DNA from: Leptospira interrogans | Lineage (GTDB): Bacteria; Spirochaetota; Leptospiria; Leptospirales; Leptospiraceae | Reading direction: 5' to 3' | NCBI RefSeq assembly: GCF_900156205.1 | Contig: NZ_FTNA01000030.1 | Location: 1-8,431 of the forward strand | Length of the DNA stretch: 8,431 nucleotides | Part shown: piece by piece, positions 1 to 8,431 of the stretch | Layout: the number at the start of each line of letters is the position of its first letter | Position numbering within the stretch: position 1 is the first letter of the stretch | Notes under the pieces: generated by a model | Databases searched by the model: none | The model's input: the letters and a program-made list of their open reading frames with translations, nothing else | What the model was told of the DNA's origin: nothing | Position numbers and translations under genes: made by a program

Positions 1-560
1 AACGTGAGTTCCGGCGTAAGAAATTCATGATTCTGAAAAAAGTTGGAATCTGAACTTTATAGATCGATTCTTTAAATGTGGGAGCTACCACAATTGATAA
101 AATAGAAGTTTATAACACTTGAATCTGTCGTATTCAAGTGTGGGAACTCTCACAAAACTTAGGTTTGTCTGTAAAATGATGTAGGAACTACTACTTTTAG
201 ACAATTTTTCAACCACCGAACTCACGTTAAAATCATGATTTGTGGTAGTTCCCGCAAATTAAGTCGCATAATAAATTTTTAAACATTCATTTTCTGAAAA
301 AAAGTTGAAATCTAAATTTTACAAATCAATTTCCGAAATGTGGGAACTACTACGAGATTAGAACTGTTCGAAAGTTCGCAAATTGCTAAATGCAACCTAA
401 TTTGTAGGAACTACTGCATTTTATTAAAAATTTTTAAAAAATTATCGCGTAAAATTCTTTGAGGTTTTAGGACAAGTTCTAATTACGATCATTTTAATAA
501 GTTAGTTCATTATAAAACATAGTAGTTCCCACAAAAATCCTAATGTTAGCATTCAAATAG
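1..560. repeat. Intergenic array of 16-bp imperfect palindromes (7 clear copies)
   Basis: No gene is visible here. The stretch holds copies of a 16-mer close to TGTGGGAACTACTACA at 77-92, 139-154, 180-195, 339-354 and 403-418, and in the opposite orientation at 241-256 and 518-533. Each copy is an imperfect dyad (TGT at one end, ACA at the other, G-rich left half, C-rich right half). Centres are about 41 to 115 bases apart, so spacing is irregular. Two more diverged copies probably lie at 2-17 and around 214-228; they form an exact 11-bp inverted repeat (1-11 and 218-228). Part of the surrounding sequence also recurs: 23-91 resembles 285-353 over its whole length. I know of no established function. 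The same 16-mer recurs near 4.1-4.35 kb and at the right end of the window. Confidence 0.75.
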
Positions 561-631
561 TTTTCAATATTCTTAAACTCTTGGGGAATTTCCTAAAATC
601 TAAAGTTTTAGAACAAACTCTAAATTTACAT

Positions 632-730
632 TAGAATTGTTGAAAAATTAATTTTCCATTGATTTCTATTTCATGGAAACGGTCGATTGAGGCGTTTTGT
701 TAATTGTTGCTATGGAATTTTTCAAAACTA
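632..730 (-). mobile_element. MITE-like element, copy C (inverted, diverged)
   Basis: Read on the minus strand, this 99-bp segment aligns along its length with the copy at 2387-2489. Shared blocks are the terminal TTGAAAAATTCC, the core AACAAAAC followed by CTCAAT, the stretch CCGTTTCCAT, and the end ATTAATTTTTCAACAATTCTA-like terminus. One terminus is intact (632-649). The other has lost a few bases, which explains 99 rather than 103 bp. It encodes nothing. It is probably an old, non-autonomous transposon copy. Confidence 0.75.
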
Positions 731-1127
731 CATAAAGAAGTACCAAAATTTCTTACTGAAACAGTCCTAGTCTACGGTATTCAATTTGATAGGGATCAAG
801 GAAAATTTTCACCATTCAACTATAAGTATTTGGGATAGGTCAGTTTTAAATTTGAAATTAGGTTAAGCTCTCCGTTTCATTTTATCTTAGGAATGATTTA
901 AAACTTAAAATTTGTATCCTTGATACATTTTTTTTGAATGATAGAATACCTAAAATTCTGTTTCTAAACGAGGGTTTATTAAAAATTGATTCGATCTACT
1001 CTATAGTAATCATACTCAATTTTAGAACAAAAAATATTAATATTCTATAATATATTTTTTCACTATTATGGCAATATGAACTTTTTCTAAAACTTAGAAT
1101 TACTTCAAAAAGGCAAATTATGGATAA
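731..1127. other. Gene-free AT-rich stretch
   Basis: I see no convincing coding region, RNA gene or palindrome copy here. The sequence is very AT-rich with several short homopolymer runs, for example a T8 run near 929-936. It lies between a MITE-like copy and the left end of the decayed IS and may be decayed mobile DNA, but nothing recognisable remains. Confidence 0.5.
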
Positions 1128-1145
1128 TAGAATTGTTGAAGAATT
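1128..1145 (+). repeat. Left terminal inverted repeat of the IS
   Basis: TAGAATTGTTGAAGAATT pairs with the right end at 2188-2205 with two mismatches. It also matches the MITE termini at 1327-1344 and 2387-2404, again differing at two positions. Confidence 0.75.
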
Positions 1146-1188
1146 GCGAAAAATTCTTGTACATATAACTGATGATAGTGTATGAATA

Positions 1189-2189
1189 ATGCTATCCAAA
1201 GAAAAAGTCTTAAAGAATCCTAGAATGTCGCAAGCGTTGCTTGGTGTCTCTAAGCAAGAATTCAAAACACTCTGTGTTCCATTTGGCCTTTCGTATCTAT
1301 CTTTGAAAGAAGAAATAAAACATAATTAGAGTTGTTGAAAAATTTCATAATGAAGATTCGCAAAATTGCTTCAATTGTCCATTTCAATTCAACAGAAACA
1401 AATCAAGAATTAATTTTTCAACAACTCTATTTTACAAAAAGTAGAAAATCAATCTTACAGGATATAGAAGAGAATCTATTTTTTATTTAAAGACTTATCC
1501 AACTTACGACGTATTGGGAGTAGTTTTTAAAATGGACAGGACTACTTCTTGTAAGTTGGTAAAACTTTTGGCGGAGGCTTTGTTTCTTTCACTTGGTTCC
1601 ATGAATACTCTTCCCGCAAATGAAATTTCAGACCTTAAAAGAAAGTTAAAGAAGTTAAAAAAACTGAAATATGTAATTATAGACGGAACAGAAAGACCTA
1701 TTAGAAGGCCAACAGATAAGGATCTACAGAAAGAATTCTACTCTGGAAAAAAGAAAAGACATACGATTAAAATCTAATTTTGACAAATAAGGATAAAGCA
1801 ATCTTATTCTTATCAAACACGATATTGGGCAAAACACACGATCTTAAAGTTGCGGAGAACGTGATGATCACTTCTGCAGTTCCTAAAGATGTCGCATGCG
1901 TCCTTGACTCTGGTTTTGAAGGAATTGAAAAGACATCAAAGAAAACGAATATTATCAAACCCAAAAAGAAACCTAAGAAAAGAGAACTTCCGCCAAACAA
2001 AAAGCAAAGAATAGAAGAATTAGTAAAAAAAGAATTTTCGTAGAAAATGCTTTTGCTGGTATTAAAAGATTTAGAATTACATCGGATGTCATTAGAAGTT
2101 TTAGAAAAAACTTTAAACATCTCGTTTTTGTTTTAGCCGCTGGACTTTGGAACCTTCATTTATTTTTTGATAAACGGTTTAATTGGTAA
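1189..2189 (+). pseudogene. IS5-type DDE transposase, interrupted by a MITE and frameshifted
   Basis: The pieces run in order. The N-terminus (MLSKEKVLKNPRMSQALLGV...) is read from ATG 1189 to the MITE. After the MITE the same frame gives KSILQDIEENLFFI and meets TAA at 1488-1490. Then, in the next frame, come FYLKTYPTYDVLGVVFKMDR, an HTH like that of HARBI1/IS5 enzymes, and IIDGTERPIRRP with the first catalytic Asp (codon 1682-1684), up to KKKRHTIK. In a third frame (from about 1771) come NLILTNKDK and CVLDSGFEG with the second Asp (codon 1906-1908). A fourth stretch (from 2040) begins VENAFAGIKRFR with the catalytic Glu (codon 2043-2045) and ends NLHLFFDKRFNW at TAA 2187-2189. Each frame change equals a net loss of one base (mod 3) near 1485, 1769-1772 and the A7 run at 2025-2031. 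The reconstructed protein is about 300 residues. The open stretches at 1514-1777 and 1780-2043 are fragments of this gene, not separate genes. Confidence 0.85.
1327..1429 (+). mobile_element. MITE-like element, copy A, inserted in the transposase gene
   Basis: This 103-bp element has perfect 18-bp terminal inverted repeats: TAGAGTTGTTGAAAAATT at 1327-1344 and its exact complement at 1412-1429. It has no coding capacity. Its first bases (TAG) stop the transposase N-terminal reading frame. If one TA is kept and the rest removed, the frame from ATG 1189 runs straight on into the next recognisable part of the transposase (KSILQDIEENLFF). That supports insertion with a TA target duplication. The termini match those of the host IS, so the element may once have been moved by this or a related transposase. 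Confidence 0.85.
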
Positions 2190-2205
2190 TTTTTCAACAA
2201 CTCTA
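2188..2205 (-). repeat. Right terminal inverted repeat of the IS
   Basis: AATTTTTCAACAACTCTA begins inside the transposase stop codon (2187-2189) and is identical to the right end of MITE copy A (1412-1429). It marks the right boundary of the IS. Confidence 0.8.
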
Positions 2206-2386
2206 ATATACAATTTTCTAGAACTGAATACATACGTCTTTGTTAAAATCGACAAATCAATTTTTGGTATTATTTTTATATGTACAAAATTTTTCGAATG
2301 AACTGATGTAAGTTCACATTCTTAAGATCTATACAAACGTTCTTATATAAGTATAGAAAAAAAATCTAATTTTAGCCGATCAAGAA

Positions 2387-2489
2387 TAGAGTTGTTGAAA
2401 AATTCCCTATTTCCGATTAACAAAACTGCTTCAATTGCCCGTTTCCATAAAATAGAAACAGATGGAGAATTAATTTTTCAACAATTCTA
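2387..2489 (+). mobile_element. MITE-like element, copy B
   Basis: This 103-bp element has the same length as copy A. Its 18-bp termini (2387-2404 and 2472-2489) match with one mismatch. The middle block CAAAACTGCTTCAATTGCCC and the 3' part are shared with copy A, while about 16 bases after the left terminus are unrelated. TA lies at both ends. It sits about 155 bp upstream of the monooxygenase start and so could affect that gene's transcription, which is an inference only. Confidence 0.85.
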
Positions 2490-2633
2490 ATAAACAAATT
2501 AAGATTGAAAAATGAAATCCTTCCCATTTTTTTACTTAAAATTTCTTGCATCTAAATTCTATATAAATAGGATCTTTCGAAAATATAGTATTCGTTGATA
2601 TTTTAATTGATTTCACGAATGATCTCAAAGCGC

Positions 2634-2641
2634 AAGGAGGA
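2634..2641 (+). promoter_or_regulatory. Ribosome binding site that fixes the monooxygenase start
   Basis: AAGGAGGA is a near-perfect Shine-Dalgarno sequence, four bases before ATG 2646. It favours that ATG over the in-frame upstream candidates ATG 2619 and TTG 2607, which have no such site. Confidence 0.8.
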
Positions 2642-2645
2642 TCGA

Positions 2646-4013
2646 ATGAAATCGAACGCCAGAGTTTGTGTAGTAGGTGCTGGACCAAGCGGAATTGCCG
2701 CCGGAAAGAATTGTGTCGAATACGGTTTGGATGTAGTAATTTTCGAAAAAAACGATAAAGTTGGCGGGAACTGGGTTTTCAACGCCAAAACCGGTCATTC
2801 CAGCGTCTACGAAAATACCCACATCATCAGTTCTAAGGTTTGGTCCGAATATGAAGACTTTCCAATGCCCGAAGATTATCCCGAGTACCCAAATCACAAA
2901 CAACTTCAAGCTTATTTTGAATCTTATGCAAAACACTTCGGAGTCTATAAGAAAATTCGATTTCATCATACCATTCAAAAGATTACCAAAACACCTAACG
3001 AAGAATGGAAAGTAGAATATACAAACGCTTCTAAAAAAAAGAAGGTAGAATTTTTTGACGTCCTTATGGTTGCAAACGGACATCACTGGGATCCCAAATA
3101 TCCAGAATATGAAGGCAAGTTTACTGGTAAGTTTTTACATTCTCACGATTTCAAAGGTGTTACAAACGAATGGAAAGGAAAAGATATTTTAGTCATCGGA
3201 GCCGGTAATTCAGCTTGTGACGTTGCAGTCGAATCGGCAAGAGTTGCAAACAGTGTAAAGTTATCAATGAGAAGTCCTCAATGGTTTTTTCCGAAATTTC
3301 TTTTTGGTATGCCTTCTGACGTGTTTGCGGCAAAAACTCCAAATTGGATTCCTTCTATCATTAAACAATTTGCCCTTAGTAAGTTAATTTATATATTACA
3401 AGGTTCTTATAAAAACTATGGCCTTCCAGAAAATAAAAATCTAGCGCTCAGTCATCACCCAACTTTAAATTCAGACCTTCTAGATTTTATCCGTCATGGT
3501 AGAATCAACCCTCGTCCTGCGATCAAAAAATTACACGGTAAAGAAGTGGAATTTATAGATGGAACCAAAGAACGTTTTGACATCATCTGCGCTTGCACCG
3601 GCTTTTGGACTACGTTTCCTTTTTTTGATAAATCGTTTATCGATTTTCAGCACGTTGAAAAAATTCCTCTCTTTCGCAAGATGATACATAACGATTTTCA
3701 AAATTTATATTTCATCGGTTTGTTTCAACCCGTAGGTTGTATCTGGCCGATGGCAGATTATCAAGCAAAACTAGCTTGTTTAGAAATTTTAGGAAAATAT
3801 AAACGTCCCAAAAATTTGAAGGCCGCAATTCAATACGAAATTGATCATCCTCACTTTACATTTGAAAGAGGCCAAAGACACGCTGTAGAAGTAGACTATC
3901 ACTCTTTCCGTAAAGAACTTAGATTGGAACTTTTAAAAGCGGGTGTAGATATTGGAAAACCTCCCGGTGGAAATAAATCTCTTTATAAAAATTTTCCAAA
4001 AGCTGCGAGTTAA
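2646..4013 (+). CDS. Flavin-containing monooxygenase (FMO family)
   Basis: This intact 455-residue protein is of normal length for class B flavoprotein monooxygenases. These use NADPH and O2 to oxygenate soft nucleophiles such as amines and sulfides, through an FAD hydroperoxide. Residues 11-16 (GAGPSG) form the FAD-binding Rossmann motif, followed by E34 and GGNW at 40-43. GAGNSACD at 185-192 is the NADPH-binding motif. Between them, F159-T-G-K-F-L-H165-S-H-D-F169 fits the FMO fingerprint FxGxxxHxxxY/F, and it lacks the WP ending of Baeyer-Villiger enzymes. CTGFW near 317 corresponds to the C-terminal ATG(Y) motif. No signal peptide or obvious membrane segment is seen, so a cytoplasmic enzyme is likely. 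The substrate cannot be inferred. It stands alone: a MITE lies upstream, a half MITE and palindromes lie downstream, and the next gene converges on it. The start at 2646 is chosen for its ribosome binding site. Confidence 0.88.
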   Translation: MKSNARVCVVGAGPSGIAAGKNCVEYGLDVVIFEKNDKVGGNWVFNAKTGHSSVYENTHIISSKVWSEYEDFPMPEDYPEYPNHKQLQAYFESYAKHFGVYKKIRFHHTIQKITKTPNEEWKVEYTNASKKKKVEFFDVLMVANGHHWDPKYPEYEGKFTGKFLHSHDFKGVTNEWKGKDILVIGAGNSACDVAVESARVANSVKLSMRSPQWFFPKFLFGMPSDVFAAKTPNWIPSIIKQFALSKLIYILQGSYKNYGLPENKNLALSHHPTLNSDLLDFIRHGRINPRPAIKKLHGKEVEFIDGTKERFDIICACTGFWTTFPFFDKSFIDFQHVEKIPLFRKMIHNDFQNLYFIGLFQPVGCIWPMADYQAKLACLEILGKYKRPKNLKAAIQYEIDHPHFTFERGQRHAVEVDYHSFRKELRLELLKAGVDIGKPPGGNKSLYKNFPKAAS

Positions 4014-4437
4014 GACAAATTTAAAAACCGTTCGTATCAGTGAAAACTTATACAAGAATATAATAAAAATAGAATTTACGGAGATTACTATTTTTGATTT
4101 TTAAAACGTAGAGTTCCTACATTTATTTTTAGAGACCAGTTCAAGACAATTCCGAACTTTTAAAAATTTTACTGCGAAATCTTTAAATGTGGTAGTTCCC
4201 ACATTTGAAGATTTTACCGTAAAATATAGATTTATGGTAGTTTCCACAGATTGAGTCACATAAAATAGAAACAAGATGGAGAATGGATTTTTCAACAACT
4301 CTAATATTCATTTTTCTTAATTTGGATTCATAAGAGTTCCCTGCATCAATCGCTTTCGCATTAGATTACGCAGAACTCACTTACTGATTGATAAAATGCC
4401 AGAATTTAAAATTCGTCCTAAAACTTTTCAGTAAATT
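4014..4437. repeat. Gap between convergent genes, with palindromes and a MITE remnant
   Basis: No gene is seen. The 16-bp palindrome recurs at 4106-4121, 4188-4203 (TGTGGTAGTTCCCACA, a very regular copy), 4233-4248 and, degenerate, at 4330-4345. All have the same orientation as the copy at 241-256. The stretch after 4248 (ATTGAGTCACATAA) also resembles the sequence after that copy (258-271), so a longer unit seems to have been copied. I found no convincing intrinsic terminator for either flanking gene. Confidence 0.65.
4258..4303 (+). mobile_element. Truncated MITE-like element (right half only)
   Basis: These 46 bases match the right half of copy B: CATAAAATAGAAACA, then GATGGAGAAT, then the terminal TTTTTCAACAACTCTA, with a one-base insertion and a few substitutions. 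The left half is absent. What precedes it is palindrome-repeat sequence, so the copy is truncated or was overrun by the other repeat family. Confidence 0.75.
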
Positions 4438-5451
4438 TTAAATTTCGATACAAATTTTTCCAAAATGTTTTCCTGCTTTCAGGCTTTCAAAAGCTTTAGG
4501 AACTTCTTCAAAAGAATAAACTTGATCCACTACGGGTTTGATCTTGTTTGTATTGATTGCAAGATTCATATCCTCGAAGTTTCTTTTACTTCCTACAATA
4601 ATTCCCTGAATCCGAATCCCCTGCATCAAAATAGGAAATAAAGATAAGTTGTTACTTTCTCCTCCGGCTAAAACCCCAATCAGTGCAATCGTTCCCCAAG
4701 GTTTAGTACTAGAAATCGATTTTTGTAAAGTACCTGCACCTCCGACTTCGATGACAAGATCGGCGCCTTTCATTTCCGTTATTTTACGAACCTCTCTGTC
4801 CCAATTTGTTTTTTCATTGTAGTTGATGACTTCATCCGCTCCTAATTCTTTTACCTTTGCTAATTTTTCCTCACTTGAAGAAGTAGCAATTACTCTACAT
4901 CCCATCATTTTAGCAAATTGTAATGCGAATATAGAAACACCTCCAGTTCCTTGAACGACTACAGTAGCTCCCGGTTGTATGTTTCCGTGAGTTACAATCG
5001 CGGTGTACGCCGTCAGAGCGGCACAAGGAAGTGTAGAAGCTTCTGCAAAAGAAAGATTTTCAGGCATTAAAACCAGACCTTCTTCCCTAAAAATTCTATA
5101 TTCACAGAGTGTTCCGTCTAACGGACCTCCTAGAGTATTTTTCAACATATCTTTTTCCGGAGCGCCGTCAAACCAAGTCTGAGCAAAGTTCGCACATACT
5201 TTATCCCCTATCTTCCAACGAGTAACTCCAGGACCAACTTGAACCACTTCACCCGCTCCATCGGAAAGAGGTATCAAAGGTAATTTTTGTTTAGGATTGT
5301 ATCTACCTATAGCCATTAGATAATCCCTATAATTTAAAGAAGCAGCCCTAAAACGAACGAGTACCTCTCCTTGTACTGGAACAGGATCTGGACGTTCTGA
5401 AATTTTTAAATTTTCCAGACCAAATTGGTTTTGAATTTCATAAACTTTCAT
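4438..5451 (-). CDS. Zinc-independent MDR oxidoreductase (quinone reductase / alcohol dehydrogenase-like)
   Basis: This intact 337-residue member of the medium-chain dehydrogenase/reductase superfamily is probably a cytoplasmic NAD(P)H-dependent oxidoreductase. The N-terminal GroES-like domain covers about residues 1-125 and includes SLNYRDYLM (38-46) and [19 protein letters not shown] (58-76). In zinc alcohol dehydrogenases the first segment would carry the catalytic Cys and the second a His-Glu pair; here they read N40-Y-R-D and S63-D-G. The four-Cys structural zinc loop is also missing. The Rossmann domain has GTGGVS at 168-173 followed by [23 protein letters not shown] (189-211); the serine run after the second strand suggests NADPH preference, as an inference. 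The start is fixed by an in-frame stop four codons upstream (5461-5463). AAGGAT lies about 11 bases before the ATG, somewhat distant. The substrate is unknown. The gene converges on the monooxygenase and is separated from ispG by degraded coding sequence. Confidence 0.88.
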   Translation of the reverse strand: MKVYEIQNQFGLENLKISERPDPVPVQGEVLVRFRAASLNYRDYLMAIGRYNPKQKLPLIPLSDGAGEVVQVGPGVTRWKIGDKVCANFAQTWFDGAPEKDMLKNTLGGPLDGTLCEYRIFREEGLVLMPENLSFAEASTLPCAALTAYTAIVTHGNIQPGATVVVQGTGGVSIFALQFAKMMGCRVIATSSSEEKLAKVKELGADEVINYNEKTNWDREVRKITEMKGADLVIEVGGAGTLQKSISSTKPWGTIALIGVLAGGESNNLSLFPILMQGIRIQGIIVGSKRNFEDMNLAINTNKIKPVVDQVYSFEEVPKAFESLKAGKHFGKICIEI

Positions 5452-5528
5452 AAATTCGTTTTATCCTTGTTAAATGACTTATTTTTTCTATCCATTTTAA
5501 AAGTAGAAAGAATAATCTATATTCCATT

Positions 5529-5669
5529 TTAAAACTTCAAAAGAAATTCACGGTTAATCTCTAAAAAACAGATCATATCAGAAAATTGAATTTGAAAATC
5601 TTTATCTTTGAATTTTATAGATATTTTCAAAAGATTGCTTTTGATAAAATCCGAAATTACATCGATCAA
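5529..5669 (-). CDS. Possible small ORF of 46 residues, unrecognised
   Basis: A reading frame from TTG encodes LIDVISDFIKSNLLKISIKF... ending CFLEINREFLLKF. The TTG overlaps the TGA of the preceding minus-strand frame (TTGA), an arrangement seen in translational coupling. However, AAAGGA lies only one base before the TTG, too close for a good ribosome binding site. The frame is open for about 15 codons upstream of the TTG, so this may be the frameshifted tail of the degraded gene before it. I recognise no family. It may be a remnant. Confidence 0.25.
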   Translation of the reverse strand: MIDVISDFIKSNLLKISIKFKDKDFQIQFSDMICFLEINREFLLKF

Positions 5670-6128
5670 ATCCTTTCTCGGATCAATCCTTCTCCCGATT
5701 TTAGAGAAAGAATTCTATAGCGCAAAAAAGTATTACATGTAGCTTCTTCCGTGTAACGAACTAAATCGTAATCAGGCCTAGGAGAACGAAAAAAATTAGA
5801 ATGTATAAGTCTTTCCGAGATTTCTTTCTGAATATGTGCTCTCGCTTCAGTTCTTCTTAAATATTCAGAAGGTATGATTACTTCGTTCTTATAAGACAAA
5901 ATATTGTCCCGATAAATAGCGACAGTAACCCGTATCCGGTAGGTTTCTGTTAGTTTCGAAAAGGGAAATTCCATGATTGATTATTTCCGAAGATGTGTTT
6001 GTACTATCGGATTGAGAAGACTCAAAATCAATTCGACCCGTAAAAATACGTGAAAGAAATTTACAGAGTTTGACAGTTCTCTCAAATGTAAAAGAAACTC
6101 CATTTTTATGAAGAACTTGTAAAAACAT
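5666..6128 (-). pseudogene. Frameshifted, N-terminally truncated remnant, LptE-like C-terminus
   Basis: Two overlapping minus-strand frames fit one gene. The first (from ATG 6128) reads FERTVKLCKFLSRIFTGRIDF... to IINHGIS. The second, to TGA at 5666, reads FSKLTETYRIRVTVAIYRDN and continues NEVIIPSEYLRRTEARAHIQ and KEISERLIHSNFF. Dropping one base from the A4-G3-A3 run (about 5959-5968) joins them as HGISFSKLTETYRIRV, about 153 residues. A beta-rich core followed by a helix rich in Arg, Glu and Ala recalls the C-terminal half of LptE-type LPS-assembly lipoproteins, but this is a resemblance of pattern, not a firm match. No signal peptide or lipobox Cys is found in any frame upstream, so the N-terminus is missing. 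An alternative is that the second frame alone (5666-5974) is a short real gene; it has no clear ribosome binding site. Confidence 0.45.
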
Positions 6129-6186
6129 CGTTTTTTACTTAGTTTTGGAATCGGTTTTACTCTGATAAAAAGGAGAATGACGAAGT

Positions 6187-6192
6187 TATAAT
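6187..6192 (+). promoter_or_regulatory. Candidate -10 box for ispG
   Basis: TATAAT is an exact sigma-70-type -10 hexamer, 45 bases before the ispG start. The region at -35 spacing (GATAAA, 6164-6169) is a poor match to TTGACA, so the promoter is plausible but not proven. It would give a leader of about 40 nt. Confidence 0.4.
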
Positions 6193-6237
6193 TCTCTACA
6201 AAACTGTCTTAAGTAAGAGGGAGTATTCTAAACGAGA

Positions 6238-8229
<1,992 letters not shown>

Positions 8230-8431
8230 AATTTCATAATTTTATGTTATTTGATCTGACGGCTTCTTTGTTTTTGATTTATCAAGACTTTATTTAAAAC
8301 TTGGTCCGACAAATTATTGAATGTGGGTTCGATTTTTAAATAGATCTGCAAAACCTAGACTTGTAAGAGTTCCCACATTTTTAAAATAGATCTGTAAAAC
8401 CTAGATTTGTAAGAGTTCCCACATTTTTAAA
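8230..8431. other. Intergenic region after ispG
   Basis: The first 110 bases contain no gene and no clear GC-rich hairpin followed by a T run, so the ispG terminator is not identified. A partial palindrome copy (TGTGGGTTCGA) begins at 8322, just before the tandem repeat that ends the window. Confidence 0.5.
8340..8431. repeat. 46-bp tandem repeat, two units, running off the window
   Basis: Units 8340-8385 and 8386-8431 are each 46 bp and differ at only two positions, both C/T changes. Each unit begins ATAGATCTG and contains the 16-mer TGTAAGAGTTCCCACA (8362-8377 and 8408-8423), the same family as in the arrays at 1-560 and 4.1-4.35 kb. The second unit ends exactly at the window edge, so more units may follow. 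Confidence 0.9.

Larger units (their letters stand above)
1128..2205 (+). mobile_element. Decayed IS5-family-like insertion sequence with a nested MITE
   Basis: The element is bounded by TAGAATTGTTGAAGAATT at 1128-1145 and, inverted, AATTTTTCAACAACTCTA at 2188-2205; the two ends match at 16 of 18 positions. Between them lies one broken transposase gene that starts about 43 bp inside the left end and whose stop codon overlaps the right terminal repeat, as in compact ISs. The span is 1078 bp. Without the nested 103-bp MITE (1327-1429) it is about 0.98 kb, a normal size for an IS5-type element. TA lies at both extreme ends, which fits a TA target duplication, but it may also simply be part of the symmetric terminal repeat. 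The family is assigned from the transposase remnants (D, D and E motifs and an HTH like that of HARBI1/IS5-type enzymes). I did not match it to a named IS. With the gene broken it cannot move by its own enzyme. Confidence 0.8.
2206..2645. other. Intergenic region upstream of the monooxygenase
   Basis: Apart from MITE copy B I see no gene. A weak hairpin (GAATGAACT, a 6-base loop, then AGTTCACATTC with a 2-base bulge) lies at 2296-2321. The monooxygenase promoter should lie in 2490-2633. The AT-rich TATATAAATA near 2560-2569 could supply a -10 element, but no -35 box at proper spacing is convincing. Confidence 0.4.

Noticed and set aside
1..560. CRISPR array
   Set aside because: The repeats are short, variable, in both orientations and irregularly spaced. 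The intervening sequence is itself partly repeated, and no cas gene is present.
996..1265. 89-residue minus-strand ORF
   Set aside because: It overlaps the IS left end and the transposase N-terminus on the other strand, has a low-complexity composition and resembles no family.
1765..1777. Programmed frameshift at the second frame change of the transposase
   Set aside because: The sequence ATT AAA ATC does not allow good re-pairing after slippage, so a lost base is the simpler explanation.
1514..2043. Two separate small genes (87 residues each)
   Set aside because: Joined in order with the flanking frames they give one transposase with its D, D and E residues. They are fragments of a frameshifted pseudogene.
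2296..2321. Hairpin as a terminator or small RNA
   Set aside because: The stem is AT-rich, bulged and not followed by a T run, and no gene ends just before it except the dead IS.
2607..2645. Extended monooxygenase start at TTG 2607 or ATG 2619
   Set aside because: The strong AAGGAGGA site is placed for ATG 2646. The upstream starts lack a site and would add a basic tail before the FAD motif.
2625..3086. 153-residue minus-strand ORF inside the monooxygenase
   Set aside because: It is the complementary shadow of a gene with clear FAD and NADPH motifs and shows no family signal of its own.

Overview
The window looks like a chromosomal segment of a pathogenic-clade Leptospira. The basis is a low-GC genome, a long (663-residue) three-domain IspG whose sequence I recognise as leptospiral in style, and long intergenic stretches full of degraded insertion-sequence and short repeat material. 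The genus call is recognition plus inference; the species cannot be told.

Layout: Positions 1-560 have no gene and hold a loose array of a 16-bp imperfect palindrome, roughly TGTGGGAACTACTACA, in both orientations. A MITE-like element of about 100 bp lies at 632-730. A decayed IS5-type insertion sequence spans 1128-2205, from an 18-bp left terminal repeat to a matching right one. Its transposase is broken by three frameshifts and by a second 103-bp MITE-like element at 1327-1429. Taking that element out and leaving one TA restores the transposase frame across the junction. A third MITE copy (2387-2489) lies upstream of an intact flavin-containing monooxygenase gene (2646-4013, +). A half copy of the element, with more palindromes, follows that gene. 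A zinc-independent MDR oxidoreductase (4438-5451, -) converges on the monooxygenase. Then come two degraded or doubtful minus-strand coding remnants (5529-6128); the longer one resembles the C-terminal part of an LptE-like lipoprotein. The intact isoprenoid gene ispG (6238-8229, +) follows. The window ends in a 46-bp tandem repeat that carries the same palindrome and runs off the edge.

Three intact genes are supported: the monooxygenase, the MDR reductase and ispG. They look like separate transcription units with unrelated jobs: xenobiotic or heteroatom oxidation, NAD(P)H-dependent oxidoreduction, and the penultimate step of the MEP isoprenoid pathway. The most interesting content is non-coding: a MITE family whose ends match the neighbouring IS, one copy of which has inserted into that IS's transposase gene, and a separate family of dispersed palindromes that I saw only outside the intact genes.
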